Source: Acidobacteriaceae bacterium (GTDB lineage Bacteria > Acidobacteriota > Terriglobia > Bryobacterales > Bryobacteraceae). From it: DNA of 64,000 nt. Position 1 is the stretch's first letter. Each line of letters starts with the position of its first letter. The stretch covers positions 62,001-126,000 of the forward strand of contig JAFAMD010000031.1 of assembly GCA_019233755.1 (NCBI GenBank), read 5' to 3'. A program made the position numbers and the translations under genes. This document shows positions 18,358-27,717 of this stretch, piece after piece. The notes beneath the pieces are model-generated. The model did not search any database and was not told where the DNA came from. It worked only from the letters and a program-made list of their open reading frames with translations.

Positions 18358-19938
18358 GTGAGTTTTTACCGAAGGACGTCACTGCTGCTGTTAATTCCCG
18401 CTGTTCTTGCGGCCGCGCAGTCTTCGCATCGAAGCACGCCGGATAGCGCACGCGCCGGGGATGCAGAGCCGCAAAGTACGAGCGCGGGCGATCAGCCTCA
18501 GAAGCCCGAAGGTCCGAAGCAGGAAACAAACCTTCCGGAAGAGAAGCCTGCAGTAACGCACCACAAGATTACAGTGCACGGCAGAACGATCGAATATACG
18601 GCGACGGCTGCGCGGATGCCGATTCGCGACGAGCAGGGACACGTGGAAGCGCAGATGTTTTACGTTGCCTACACGGTTGACAACAGCGGATCAAACCGGC
18701 CATTGACATTCGCATTTAATGGCGGCCCCGGATCAGCGACCGTGTGGCTGCATATGGGCGCGTTTGGACCGAAGCGCGTGAAGCTGAATTCAGACGGCTC
18801 CATGCCGGCTCCGCCGTTTACGTGGGAAGACAACCAGAATACGCTACTCGAACGAAGCGATCTGGTGTTCGTGGATGCAATCGGGACAGGCTATAGCCGG
18901 GCCGCGACACCGGACCTTGGGAAAAAATTCTGGAGTGTGAGCGGAGATATTGACGCTTTCGGCGAGTTTATTCGGCAGTACTTACAGAAGAATTCGCGCT
19001 GGATGTCGCCGCTATATCTGGCGGGCGAGAGCTATGGAACGACACGCGCCGCGGGACTCTCGGGTTACCTGGTAGATCACGGAATCGCGCTCAACGGCAT
19101 CGTTTTAATCTCGACGATTTTGAATTTCGGGACGGTCAGTTTCACAACCGGCAATGATTTGCCATACGTGTTATACCTCCCGACCTATGCCATGACTGCG
19201 GCGTACCACGATAAACTCGCGCCTGAATTACAGAAGGATCCGGCGGCGCTCAGGAAGGAAGTGGAAAAGTGGGCTTCCACAGAGTATCTGCTGGCGCTCG
19301 AACAGGGAGACAGCCTGCCGGAGGCCGACCGCGAATCCGTCGCCGAGCATCTGGCCCGCTACACCGGACTGAGCAAACAGTACATCGAACGATGTAACCT
19401 ACGGGTGGACCTGGGACATTTCGATACCGATCTGCTACGCGACAAAGGCAAGATGATCGGCCGCCTGGACGGCCGCTTTACGGGTCCCGAAGCCGAGCAG
19501 ACCGAACAAGACCCCGATTTCGACCCAAGCGAGGCGGCGATCCGTCCACCCTACACCGCGGTGTTCGGCCAATACGTCAAACAGGAGCTGAATTACCAGA
19601 GTGACTTGACTTACTACATACTGGGTGGCGGAATCGGACGCTGGGATTTCCAGGCGACCGGATGGTCAGGGTTCACAGACACCGCTCCAGCGCTGCGCAG
19701 AGCGTTCGCCAAGAACCCGTACATGCGGGTGTTTATCGCCGAAGGAATGTATGATGCCGCTACTCCCTATTTTGCGGTGGATTACACTTTCGACCACATG
19801 GGCTTGAGCGCCGCTGCTCACAAGAATATCAGCCGGGACCACTTTAATGCCGGGCATATGGTCTACATCGACAACGAATCGATGGAGAAGCTGGCCGGCG
19901 ATATCAATAAGCTGTACGACAAAACGGGGTCCAAGTAA
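18358..19938 (+). CDS. Peptidase S10 family serine carboxypeptidase
   Basis: The protein has 526 residues from GTG 18358, with AAGGA 7 bases upstream and a signal peptide (FYRRTSLLLLIPAVLAAAQ). A TTG further up at 18301 is less likely. A Pro/Gln-rich linker (about 25-70) precedes the alpha/beta-hydrolase domain. It carries NGGPGSATVW (oxyanion region), GESYGTTRAAGL with the nucleophilic Ser, GMYDAATPYF with the catalytic Asp, and DHFNAGHMVYI with the catalytic His. It should remove C-terminal residues from peptides in the periplasm. It is divergent from the YncE operon. Confidence 0.9.
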   Translation: MSFYRRTSLLLLIPAVLAAAQSSHRSTPDSARAGDAEPQSTSAGDQPQKPEGPKQETNLPEEKPAVTHHKITVHGRTIEYTATAARMPIRDEQGHVEAQMFYVAYTVDNSGSNRPLTFAFNGGPGSATVWLHMGAFGPKRVKLNSDGSMPAPPFTWEDNQNTLLERSDLVFVDAIGTGYSRAATPDLGKKFWSVSGDIDAFGEFIRQYLQKNSRWMSPLYLAGESYGTTRAAGLSGYLVDHGIALNGIVLISTILNFGTVSFTTGNDLPYVLYLPTYAMTAAYHDKLAPELQKDPAALRKEVEKWASTEYLLALEQGDSLPEADRESVAEHLARYTGLSKQYIERCNLRVDLGHFDTDLLRDKGKMIGRLDGRFTGPEAEQTEQDPDFDPSEAAIRPPYTAVFGQYVKQELNYQSDLTYYILGGGIGRWDFQATGWSGFTDTAPALRRAFAKNPYMRVFIAEGMYDAATPYFAVDYTFDHMGLSAAAHKNISRDHFNAGHMVYIDNESMEKLAGDINKLYDKTGSK

Positions 19939-19968
19939 GCGCCGGTTAGCGTACGGGCGATAAATTGA

Positions 19969-21879
19969 GTGGGGCAGCAGCCGGTTCCGCCTCAGGCAGC
20001 TTGCACGCCGGTAATCACAATTTCCTTCCGGGACACCTCTATTAAATGGGGGTACGCCACGGCACCGTCAAACCGGCGTTCAGATTCACACTCTTCTCTT
20101 GTCCTGCTGCTTACAGCCATCACAGTGGTGGGCGCATTGTACTTCGGGGGAAAGGTAACTATCCCGTTTGCGCTGGCGCTGCTGTTTACGTTCCTCTTGA
20201 CACCACCGGTCCGTCTGGCGGAAAAGACCAGGATCGGGCGCCTGCCCTCCGTCGTGATCGTAATGATTCTGGCGTTCTCGGCATTCGGGGCTTTGGTATG
20301 GGTGGGAGCGGAAGAGTTTGCGGGCATTCTCATTGAGTTGCCGCATTATCAGGCGAATATTCAAACGAAACTGGACAAGCTGACGAAGCCTGGTGCCTCG
20401 CGCGTCTCGAAAGGGATCGCAACCATACAGACGCTTGCTAATGAGCTGTCGCCGGACGCATTGACGCAGCCAAACCAGACCAGGCGGCAGCCTGTTCCGG
20501 TTGAGATCGTCCCGTCGCGTCCCGGCGCGATGGATTCACTCAGTTGGCTCGGCGGTTCGGTGGCCGGCGCATTGGCGACGGCGGGCGCCGTAATCATCTT
20601 CACGCTTTTCATGCTCTTGAAGCGCGTGGAGCTGCGAAACAGGCTCTTCACTCTTTTCGGAATTTCTCGCATCGGCGTGGTCACCGCCGCAATGGACGAT
20701 GCCGCCAAACGCGTCAGCAGTTATCTGCTCACCCTGCTGATGGTGAACTCAATATACGGCCTCCTGCTGGGGGTGGGCCTGTATCTCATCGGGGTGCCGT
20801 ACGCGATCTTTTGGGGCGTGCTGGCTGTGTTCATCCGCTTCGTTCCCTATGTTGGCACGCTAATCGTGGCTACCTGCCCCTTCGTGCTGTCCCTTGCAGT
20901 TTTTGACGGGTGGAGGCGGCCTGTATTGGTGCTAGGGCTCTGGGCGATCATCGAAGGGGCGATATCGGGCATGCTGGAGCCCCTGCTTTACGCTTCGCGA
21001 GCGGGTATCTCTTCGCTTGCGATCCTGATTTCAGCGATCTTCTGGACAATTCTGTGGGGGCCCATCGGGCTCGTGCTTTCTACACCGTTAACCGTCTGCC
21101 TGGTGGTGCTCGGACGGCACGTGCCGCAACTGGAATTCCTCAGCATTCTGATGGGCGAGGAACCGGAACTGGCGCCTCAGGCCCGCTACTACGAGCGCTT
21201 GCTCGCTTCTAACGAAGAAGAGGCTCGCGCGGTAATCGAACAATGTGCGAAAGAGAGGACCCTGTTGGAAGTTTACGATTCCGTGCTGATTCCCGCGTTG
21301 TCGCTCGCCGAGCAGGACCGTTATCAAGGCACGCTCGATGACGAGCAGCATAGGATCGTCTGTCAGGCCACCGGAGACCTCTTGGAAGACATAGGCGGCG
21401 AGACGGAAGACCTGGAAGCTAAATCTGCCTCGCCGGCTTCGCCCCTCTCGATTCTCTGCATACCCGCAAGAGACGAGGCGGACGAACTCGCCGGCGTAAT
21501 GCTTACGCAAGCCGTGCGCACGGGCGGCTACAACATAAAGACACTACCGGCCGGATATGTAGGAGACGCGCTGGCCGCCGTTATGCGCGAGAGGCCCAAG
21601 GTGCTGATCATTTCCGCGCTGCAGCCGTTTGCCATCAGCCGGGTGCGCTCGATTTGCCGGAGGGCAAGGCAGCGTATCAAGGACCTGAAGATCATCGTGG
21701 GATTGTGGAATGCAGAGAGCGGCTTCGAGGCCTTGCAAACGCGCTTAGGAACCGGCTGCCCGGACTATATCGTAGGCAGCCTGGCGCAGGCGGAATTGCA
21801 ACTCAAACTTCTTGCCGACCAGAGCGCAGAAGGCCGGAGCGAGGGAAGCAAGCCGCAGCAGCCGCAAGCGGTTTCGTAA
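19969..21879 (+). CDS. AI-2E family transporter with C-terminal B12-binding-like domain
   Basis: The protein has 636 residues from GTG 19969; no later credible start is in frame. The first 370 residues match the AI-2E/PerM exporter family: many membrane helices, a TPPVRLAEKTRIGRLPSV loop, a helical periplasmic stretch and the conserved LIGVPYAIFWGVLAVFIRFVPYVG. A charged helical segment (about 385-480) follows. The last 150 residues form a Rossmann-like domain (LSILCIPARDEADELAGVML, then KVLIISAL and KIIVGLWN) that resembles cobalamin-binding/methyltransferase modules but lacks the DxHxxG motif. That fusion is unusual for the family. It may sense a ligand. Confidence 0.78.
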   Translation: MGQQPVPPQAACTPVITISFRDTSIKWGYATAPSNRRSDSHSSLVLLLTAITVVGALYFGGKVTIPFALALLFTFLLTPPVRLAEKTRIGRLPSVVIVMILAFSAFGALVWVGAEEFAGILIELPHYQANIQTKLDKLTKPGASRVSKGIATIQTLANELSPDALTQPNQTRRQPVPVEIVPSRPGAMDSLSWLGGSVAGALATAGAVIIFTLFMLLKRVELRNRLFTLFGISRIGVVTAAMDDAAKRVSSYLLTLLMVNSIYGLLLGVGLYLIGVPYAIFWGVLAVFIRFVPYVGTLIVATCPFVLSLAVFDGWRRPVLVLGLWAIIEGAISGMLEPLLYASRAGISSLAILISAIFWTILWGPIGLVLSTPLTVCLVVLGRHVPQLEFLSILMGEEPELAPQARYYERLLASNEEEARAVIEQCAKERTLLEVYDSVLIPALSLAEQDRYQGTLDDEQHRIVCQATGDLLEDIGGETEDLEAKSASPASPLSILCIPARDEADELAGVMLTQAVRTGGYNIKTLPAGYVGDALAAVMRERPKVLIISALQPFAISRVRSICRRARQRIKDLKIIVGLWNAESGFEALQTRLGTGCPDYIVGSLAQAELQLKLLADQSAEGRSEGSKPQQPQAVS

Positions 21880-21974
21880 GAATCTCGCATTTTTCCGGGA
21901 GCGGTGTGGCTTGAGCGACGGCCCTACCTCCTGAAGCAAAGAAACATCCTCAATCGGCGTCGAGTCACCTCGAT

Positions 21975-22847
21975 ATGAGCACCACTATGGGAACGGCGGA
22001 TGCCAGCGGGACGTTGGCCATCGGCGGCGACTTGACGGTAAACCGGCTTGGTTTCGGCGCGATGCGCTTGACCGGTCCCGGAATCTGGGGCGAGCCGCAA
22101 AATCCGGACGAAGCTCGACGCGTATTGCGCCGCGCACTCGAACTTGGCGTGAACTTCATCGACACGGCGGACTCGTATGGTCCCGAGGTGAGCGAACGCC
22201 TCATCGCCGAGACCCTGCATCCCTATCCGCGGAATCTTACAATTGCCACGAAGGGCGGCCTCACGCGGCAGGGGCCGAACAAATGGGGAGCGGTCGGCCG
22301 GCCGGAGTATCTGAGCCAATGTGTAGAGATGAGCCTCCGACGGCTGAAAGTGGATCAGATCGACCTGTACCAATTGCACCGGATCGATGCGAAAGTACCG
22401 GTCGCGGAGTCGCTCGGTGCACTGGTGGATCTGCAGCGTGCTGGAAAGATCCGCCATATCGGCCTGTCCGAGGTAACGCCTAAAGAAGTGGATCAAGCGA
22501 AAAAGACCGCGAAAATCGTGAGCGTACAGAACCGTTACAACATCGCGGATCGTGCGCATGAGAAGACCTTAGAGTACTGCGAAAAGCATGGCTTGGCCTT
22601 TATCCCCTGGTTCCCGGTCGCAGCAGGCAAGTTGGCGAAGGGCGAAGGGCCGCTGGAACAGCTAGCGAAAAAGCACGGCGCGACGGTGGCCCAGATCTCG
22701 ATCGCATGGCTGTTGCACCGGTCCGCCGTGATGCTGCCAATTCCAGGAACATCCTCGGTAAAACACCTTGAAGAGAATGTCGGCGCGGCGGCGCTTCGGC
22801 TCAGCGATGATGACTGGAAGAAGATCGAGGACGCGGCAAATCGGTAG
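21975..22847 (+). CDS. Aldo/keto reductase
   Basis: The protein has 290 residues. It shows the aldo/keto reductase (alpha/beta) barrel: LGFGAMRLTGPGIWG near the start, the catalytic tetrad Asp and Tyr in NFIDTADSYG, Lys in IATKGG and His in LYQLHRID, and the NADPH-binding end around IPGTSSVKHLEENV. It reduces carbonyl compounds with NAD(P)H in the cytoplasm; the substrate is unknown. It is followed closely by thrC and may be in the same transcript, but there is no functional link. Confidence 0.9.
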   Translation: MSTTMGTADASGTLAIGGDLTVNRLGFGAMRLTGPGIWGEPQNPDEARRVLRRALELGVNFIDTADSYGPEVSERLIAETLHPYPRNLTIATKGGLTRQGPNKWGAVGRPEYLSQCVEMSLRRLKVDQIDLYQLHRIDAKVPVAESLGALVDLQRAGKIRHIGLSEVTPKEVDQAKKTAKIVSVQNRYNIADRAHEKTLEYCEKHGLAFIPWFPVAAGKLAKGEGPLEQLAKKHGATVAQISIAWLLHRSAVMLPIPGTSSVKHLEENVGAAALRLSDDDWKKIEDAANR

Positions 22848-22884
22848 GTCCGAGGCGGGCCGGATGTGGCGAATGTTACCTTGA

Positions 22885-24135
22885 ATGCAACCTGTGCATT
22901 CAAGCTTGACAACGCATCTCAGGTGCAGCAATCCGGGCTGCGCAACGACGTTTGATTTACACGAGCGCGTGCTCGCGTGTACGAAGTGTTGCGACCTTCT
23001 GGAGGTCGCCATTCAACCGCCGCCAGAAGATCCTGCTGAGTTGAAGCGCCGGTGGCTCGAACGACGCACCTCAAATAATCCTTGCGATACCAGCGGGGTC
23101 TGGCGGTTTCGCGAATTCTTGCCGGGCGATTACCGCCAGAGCGGAATTGTCACGCTGGGTGAGGGCAACGTCCGGCTGGTGCGCGCTCTCAACACAGCGG
23201 CATGGACTGGTGTAAGGCATCTTTCGTTCAAACATCTCGGCTGGAACCCCACGGGATCATTTAAGGATCTCGGGATGACGGCGGGCATGACGGAAGCGAA
23301 GTTCACGGGCGCCAAGGCGGTGGCTTGCGCCTCGACCGGTAATACGGCAGCCTCGCTGGCGGCTTATGCGGCGCGCGCCGGGTTGATCGGGCGCGTCTAC
23401 CTGCCGGCTGGGCAGGCGTCCGCGAACAAGCTCGCGCAGGCGCTCGATTTTGGTGCCGAGGTCGTACAGATCGAGGGTAGTTTCGACGATGCGCTGGACG
23501 TCCTGCTAAACGGCCGCGATCCGGACCTTTACTTTCTGAACTCCATCAATCCATTTCGCATCGAGGGTCAGAAAACCGCGATGTTCGAATTACTCGAGCA
23601 GCTCGAATGGCGCGTGCCGGACTATGTCGTTGTGCCGGGCGGAAACCTCGGCAATTCATCTTCCTTCGGCAAGGCTTTCGTCGAGCTTAAGCAGAGCGGG
23701 TTTATCGATCGCGTACCCCGGATGGTCATCGTGCAGGCGCAGGGGGCCAACCCTTTGGCAAGGATGTGGAACGCCGGATCGAAGGAGTTGGAGGCGGTTG
23801 CATTTCCGGAAACTGTCGCTACTGCCATTCGCATCGGCAATCCGCGTTCATGGAAAAAGGCTCTGCAGGCGGTGGAGTATACCGGCGGCCTGGTGATGGA
23901 TGTGACCGATGAAGAGATCGGTGAGGCCAAGGCGATGATCGGCCGCGACGGTATCGGCTGCGAACCGGCTTCGGCAACTACGCTGGCAGGTATACGCAAG
24001 CTCGTGTCGGAGGGCCGGCTCGATCGCGATGCGGAGATCGTGGCGATGCTGACCGGCCACGCACTAAAAGATACCGATTACATTATCAAGGTGCAGCAGA
24101 AGCAGCAGGCTGCAGACGCTCTGCTCACGCACTAA
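22885..24135 (+). CDS. thrC: Threonine synthase
   Basis: The protein has 416 residues. It catalyses the last step of threonine synthesis, from O-phosphohomoserine, with pyridoxal phosphate. The PLP lysine lies in NPTGSFKDLGMT, the phosphate loop in CASTGNTAASLAAYAARAG, and the C-terminal part has GRDGIGCEPASATTLAG. The N-terminus contains a CxxC-type pair (CTKCCDLLE) preceded by CSNPGC, like the zinc-ribbon-bearing thrC forms. It is followed 12 bases later by thrB, and the two form the threonine branch. Confidence 0.93.
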   Translation: MQPVHSSLTTHLRCSNPGCATTFDLHERVLACTKCCDLLEVAIQPPPEDPAELKRRWLERRTSNNPCDTSGVWRFREFLPGDYRQSGIVTLGEGNVRLVRALNTAAWTGVRHLSFKHLGWNPTGSFKDLGMTAGMTEAKFTGAKAVACASTGNTAASLAAYAARAGLIGRVYLPAGQASANKLAQALDFGAEVVQIEGSFDDALDVLLNGRDPDLYFLNSINPFRIEGQKTAMFELLEQLEWRVPDYVVVPGGNLGNSSSFGKAFVELKQSGFIDRVPRMVIVQAQGANPLARMWNAGSKELEAVAFPETVATAIRIGNPRSWKKALQAVEYTGGLVMDVTDEEIGEAKAMIGRDGIGCEPASATTLAGIRKLVSEGRLDRDAEIVAMLTGHALKDTDYIIKVQQKQQAADALLTH

Positions 24136-24147
24136 TCCGGCGAATCG

Positions 24148-25092
24148 ATGCACGAAATGCCCGCTGAATTCGAGATTCGAGTTCCCGGTTCCATAGCGAA
24201 TCTGGGGCCCGGGTTCGACACACTCGCTGTTGCCGTGCAGCTTTATCTGCACCTGAACGTTCGCGTAGTGAGCGGCAGCAATCACCTGCATTTCGACTTC
24301 AAAGACTGCGTCGTAGACGGCGAAAACTATATCGAGCGGGCATTTCTGTTTCTGGCAAGACAGCGCGGAGGCGACTTCCCTTCCCTTTCGATCGAGGTTC
24401 GCACTGAGATTCCGATGAAGGGCGGATTGGGGAGCAGCGCGGCTGCGACCGTGGCCGGCTTACGGCTCTACGAGGCCATCGCCGGACCGCTGCCCGAACA
24501 AGGATTGCTGAACGCGGCGTGCGCGCTGGAAGGGCATCCGGATAATGTCGCCGCCGCGCTGCTGGGCGCCCTGACCATTAGTTGCCAGTTGACAGACCGC
24601 TCCGCGTTCGCGGTGCGATTGCGGTGGCCGGAAAGACTGAAGTGCCTTGTCGTGACGCCGCAGTTAGCCCTCTCAACTGCCGCCTCGCGCGGCGTGCTGC
24701 CCGAATGGATACGGCGCGAGGATGCAGTATTCAATCTGCAGCGCGTCGCGCTGCTGTTGCAGGCATTGCAAGGCGGTAACTTCGCACTTTTGCGCGAGGC
24801 GCTGCAGGACCGCATTCACCAGCCCTTCCGGGGCAGGATTGTGCCTGGGCTGGAGGCAGCGCTCGCACTGCAGCATCCCGATATTCTGGGGATTTGTTTG
24901 AGCGGCGCCGGGCCCTCCATTGTGGCGTTCGCCGAACGGAATTTCGAGGAATTGGAAGCATTGCTGGGCAGCATCTTCGAGCATCTGGCCGTGCCGTTTG
25001 TGATTCGCCGGCTGACGGTGCACCAGGAGGCGGAAGAGATTTTCGACCACACTCCGGCAGAAGCCGCCAGCGGCGGCCGATTATTGCACTGA
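24148..25092 (+). CDS. thrB: Homoserine kinase
   Basis: The protein has 314 residues and is a GHMP kinase. The N-terminal VPGSIANLGPGFDTLAVAVQ and the ATP loop PMKGGLGSSAAATVAGL are diagnostic, as is the C-terminal CLSGAGPSIVAF motif. It phosphorylates homoserine with ATP to give the substrate for threonine synthase, 12 bases upstream. A second ATG lies three codons in. The gene ends 12 bases inside the convergent lysC, so the two transcripts overlap. Confidence 0.93.
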   Translation: MHEMPAEFEIRVPGSIANLGPGFDTLAVAVQLYLHLNVRVVSGSNHLHFDFKDCVVDGENYIERAFLFLARQRGGDFPSLSIEVRTEIPMKGGLGSSAAATVAGLRLYEAIAGPLPEQGLLNAACALEGHPDNVAAALLGALTISCQLTDRSAFAVRLRWPERLKCLVVTPQLALSTAASRGVLPEWIRREDAVFNLQRVALLLQALQGGNFALLREALQDRIHQPFRGRIVPGLEAALALQHPDILGICLSGAGPSIVAFAERNFEELEALLGSIFEHLAVPFVIRRLTVHQEAEEIFDHTPAEAASGGRLLH

Positions 25093-26517
25093 GGCGGCGG
25101 CGAGTTTGCCGAGTTCGCACTCTGCATGAACGGCGCGAACGGCACGGTCGAGGCTGTCGAGGCGGACAATGATCCCGATGGTCAACTCGCTGGATCCCTG
25201 CGCGATCGCAATGATGTTGACGTTTTCTCTTGAGATCGCCGTAAACACGCGCCCGGCGAGCCCCGGCATCCCGCGCATACCCTCTCCGACGACCGCCAGC
25301 AACCCAACGTTTTCATCTACTTCGATGGGCTTCAGGTAGCCGTGTGCCAGTTCGATTGAGAGGTTGGACTCCAAAGCTTCGAGCGCCAAAGCCAGATCGT
25401 GCTTACGAACGAGGAAGCAAAAGCTCTGTCGATAACTCGAACTGGTGAACACCAGGATTTCAACGTTGCCGAGTGCGAGCGCGTCGAGCGCGCGGGCCAT
25501 GAGACGCGTACCGCTGAGAACGGAGTTGGCTGGCTCCATGGACACCAGCGCCACGTTCGACATGGAGGTAACGGCGCGGGCGCCCTTCGGCTCATCGAAA
25601 TGCGAAACGATCTTGGTTCCTGGCTTGTGGGGAGCGAAACTATTTTTACTCCACACCGGGATGTGCTTTTCAACCAGTGGAGCAAGCGTTCGGGGATGCA
25701 GGACTTTCGCGCCGTTGTAGGCGAGTTCGGCAGCTTCGGCGTAGGTAACCTCATCGAGAACGGCCACATCGGACACCAGCCGGGGATCCGCCGTCATGAT
25801 TCCATCGACATCGGTCCAGATCCAGAGTTCTTCGGCATCGAGCACTGCAGCGAGAATGGAGGCGGAAAAATCAGAGCCGCCGCGGCCCAGTGTGGTGGGG
25901 CGGCCGTCGGCTGTTGCGCCGTTGAAGCCCGTGACAACCGGCACAGTGCCGGAATGCATGAGCGGCGTGAGCCGCTCAGCACAGCGCTCGCGAGTTGCCT
26001 CCATTTGGGGTGAGGCATTGCCGAAGACGGCGTCGGTCACGATCACGTCGCTGCCGTTGACAGCCTCGGCAGGCACGCCCGTGGCATTCAGGTAATGAGC
26101 CAGGAGCGCCGAAGAAAGCCGTTCCCCAATGGCGATCGCTTCGTCAACGGAGCGTGGCGGCCGCTCTCCCAGCATCAGCACACCGTTCGCAATGCGGCGA
26201 AACTCCGAGACAAGCAGTTCGACATCCCGCATGCCGGCGGCGTGCGACGACGCAGACGTTTCACGCAAAAGTTCGTCACAAGCCTGTACGTGGCGCGCCA
26301 GTAACATTTCGAGGTTCAGTTCGACGTCGGCGCGATCCCCCACTTCGGCCTTGCGGAGCGTCTCGAGCAGCAGATCGGTAACCTTCGACATGGCGGAGAC
26401 CACCACCGCCAGAGGACGGCGGCGCTGTTGCTCCGAAATGATCTCCGCCGCGACGCGCATTCTCTCGGCGCTCCCCATACTGGTGCCACCGAATTTCATT
26501 ACGAGTAGGTTCTTCAC
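25081..26517 (-). CDS. lysC: Aspartate kinase
   Basis: The protein has 478 residues and is monofunctional. The amino-acid kinase domain has MKFGGTSMGSAERM at the start, GFNGATADGRPTTLGRGGSDFSA and the KVLHPRTLAP region. Two ACT domains follow (about 325-478; VEILVFTSSSYRQSFCF and VGEGMRGMPGLAGRVF), which usually bind lysine or threonine as feedback inhibitors. It makes aspartyl phosphate, the first step to lysine, threonine and methionine. It converges with thrC-thrB on the opposite strand, an odd arrangement in which the entry enzyme is expressed separately from the threonine branch. Its upstream region is shared with argF. Confidence 0.93.
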   Translation of the reverse strand: MKNLLVMKFGGTSMGSAERMRVAAEIISEQQRRRPLAVVVSAMSKVTDLLLETLRKAEVGDRADVELNLEMLLARHVQACDELLRETSASSHAAGMRDVELLVSEFRRIANGVLMLGERPPRSVDEAIAIGERLSSALLAHYLNATGVPAEAVNGSDVIVTDAVFGNASPQMEATRERCAERLTPLMHSGTVPVVTGFNGATADGRPTTLGRGGSDFSASILAAVLDAEELWIWTDVDGIMTADPRLVSDVAVLDEVTYAEAAELAYNGAKVLHPRTLAPLVEKHIPVWSKNSFAPHKPGTKIVSHFDEPKGARAVTSMSNVALVSMEPANSVLSGTRLMARALDALALGNVEILVFTSSSYRQSFCFLVRKHDLALALEALESNLSIELAHGYLKPIEVDENVGLLAVVGEGMRGMPGLAGRVFTAISRENVNIIAIAQGSSELTIGIIVRLDSLDRAVRAVHAECELGKLAAASVQ

Positions 26518-26623
26518 CGGCTGCTCTCTAAGGTTGAATTGGGCGAATTGCCTGTTACCGATGTTAGCGAGCCCGCTGGCGGGTTTCCGATCTGAGCCTG
26601 CCTGCCATTTCGGGATCGCCCAC

Positions 26624-26652
26624 TTGCGCGCCCTGGCAGAATGTGTGATTAT
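26624..26652 (+). promoter_or_regulatory. Possible argF promoter
   Basis: TTGCGC at 26624-26629 and GATTAT at 26647-26652 are spaced by 17 bases, as in a sigma70-type promoter. The -10 box lies inside an imperfect first ARG half-site pair, so a repressor bound there would block polymerase. The matches to consensus are partial, so this is tentative. Confidence 0.35.
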
Positions 26653-26675
26653 TCATAGTAGTGAATAAATATTCA
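26642..26675 (+). promoter_or_regulatory. Tandem ARG boxes (ArgR operator)
   Basis: The sequence TGAATAAATATTCA at 26662-26675 is an exact match to the core of the known ARG box (TGAAT, four A/T bases, ATTCA). A weaker second box, with the clear right half ATTCA at 26651-26655, lies about 20 bases upstream centre to centre, close to the usual two-turn spacing of ArgR site pairs. It overlaps the predicted argF promoter, 15 bases before the argF start. The argR gene at the end of the same operon is the obvious regulator. Confidence 0.8.
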
Positions 26676-26689
26676 GCGGAGGGATTCTA

Positions 26690-27631
26690 GTGGCCGCTTC
26701 TCTTTACCAGCCAGCATCGCACGCCCGCATAGTCGGCTTGCGCCATGACCTGGATCTCTCTGGTGAGCAGTTGAAGGCTGCGCTTGAACTCGCGCAGCAC
26801 GTGAAGCAATCGCGCCAGCGTTATGCGTCGGCGTTGAAGGGCCGCTATTTGACTCTGTTGTTTGAAAAACCGTCCTTGCGGACGCGGATGACGTTCGAGC
26901 TGGCCATTAAGCAGCTTGGGGGCGACTGCATCACGCAGACCGGTATGATCGGCGACCGGGAGCCCCTGAAGGATGTGGCCCGCAACCTGGCGCGCTGGAC
27001 GGACGCTATTGTGGCGCGCACATTCACGCAAGAAACAGTGGACGAACTGGCGCGCTGGTCCGGAATCCCCGTGATCAATGCGCTGAGCGATCTGTATCAC
27101 CCGTGCCAGGCCCTGGCCGATATGCTTACGCTGAAGCAGCAGTTTGGGAAGCTGAAGGGTCTGAAGCTGGCTTATGTAGGCGACGGCAATAATGTGGCGC
27201 ATTCCCTGCTGTTGGCGTGCTCGCGGCTAGGCGTAAGCTGCTCGGTGGCGACACCGAACGGTTTCGAGCCGAACGCATCGATTGTGGCCCAAGCCGAGCA
27301 GTTTGCAGCGGCAACCGGGGCGCAAATCGAGATCACAAACGATCCTGTCGAGGCGGTCCAATCCGCGCATGCAGTCTACACCGATGTGTGGGCAAGCATG
27401 GGGCAGGAAGCGGAAGCCGAAGAGCGCAAGCGCGTCTTTGCGAATTATCAGGTGAACGATAGTCTCATGGCGCATGCGCGCCACGACGCGGTATTTATGC
27501 ACTGCCTTCCGGCCAAGCGCGGGTTGGAAGTGACCGACCACGTGATGGAATCGGCGCAGTGTGTGGCGTTCGACCAGGCCGAAAACCGGCTCCACGTACA
27601 GAAGGCCCTGCTTCTGATGCTGCTTCAGTAG
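26690..27631 (+). CDS. argF: Ornithine carbamoyltransferase
   Basis: The protein has 313 residues from GTG 26690, with GGAGGG 7 bases upstream. It joins carbamoyl phosphate and ornithine to citrulline. The carbamoyl phosphate loop is FEKPSLRTRMTFE, with the second motif HPCQALADMLTL and the ornithine loop MHCLPAKRG. The length is typical. It is the first gene of an arginine operon (argF-argG-argH-argR) with an ARG box in its promoter. Confidence 0.95.
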   Translation: MAASLYQPASHARIVGLRHDLDLSGEQLKAALELAQHVKQSRQRYASALKGRYLTLLFEKPSLRTRMTFELAIKQLGGDCITQTGMIGDREPLKDVARNLARWTDAIVARTFTQETVDELARWSGIPVINALSDLYHPCQALADMLTLKQQFGKLKGLKLAYVGDGNNVAHSLLLACSRLGVSCSVATPNGFEPNASIVAQAEQFAAATGAQIEITNDPVEAVQSAHAVYTDVWASMGQEAEAEERKRVFANYQVNDSLMAHARHDAVFMHCLPAKRGLEVTDHVMESAQCVAFDQAENRLHVQKALLLMLLQ

Positions 27632-27717
27632 CGCGGCGAAAGCCCGAACATCAAGGAATCGAGACGGTGCACGGCAGAAGTGTGCCCGCTCGTAAAATTG
27701 GAATCTAGAAGACAAAC

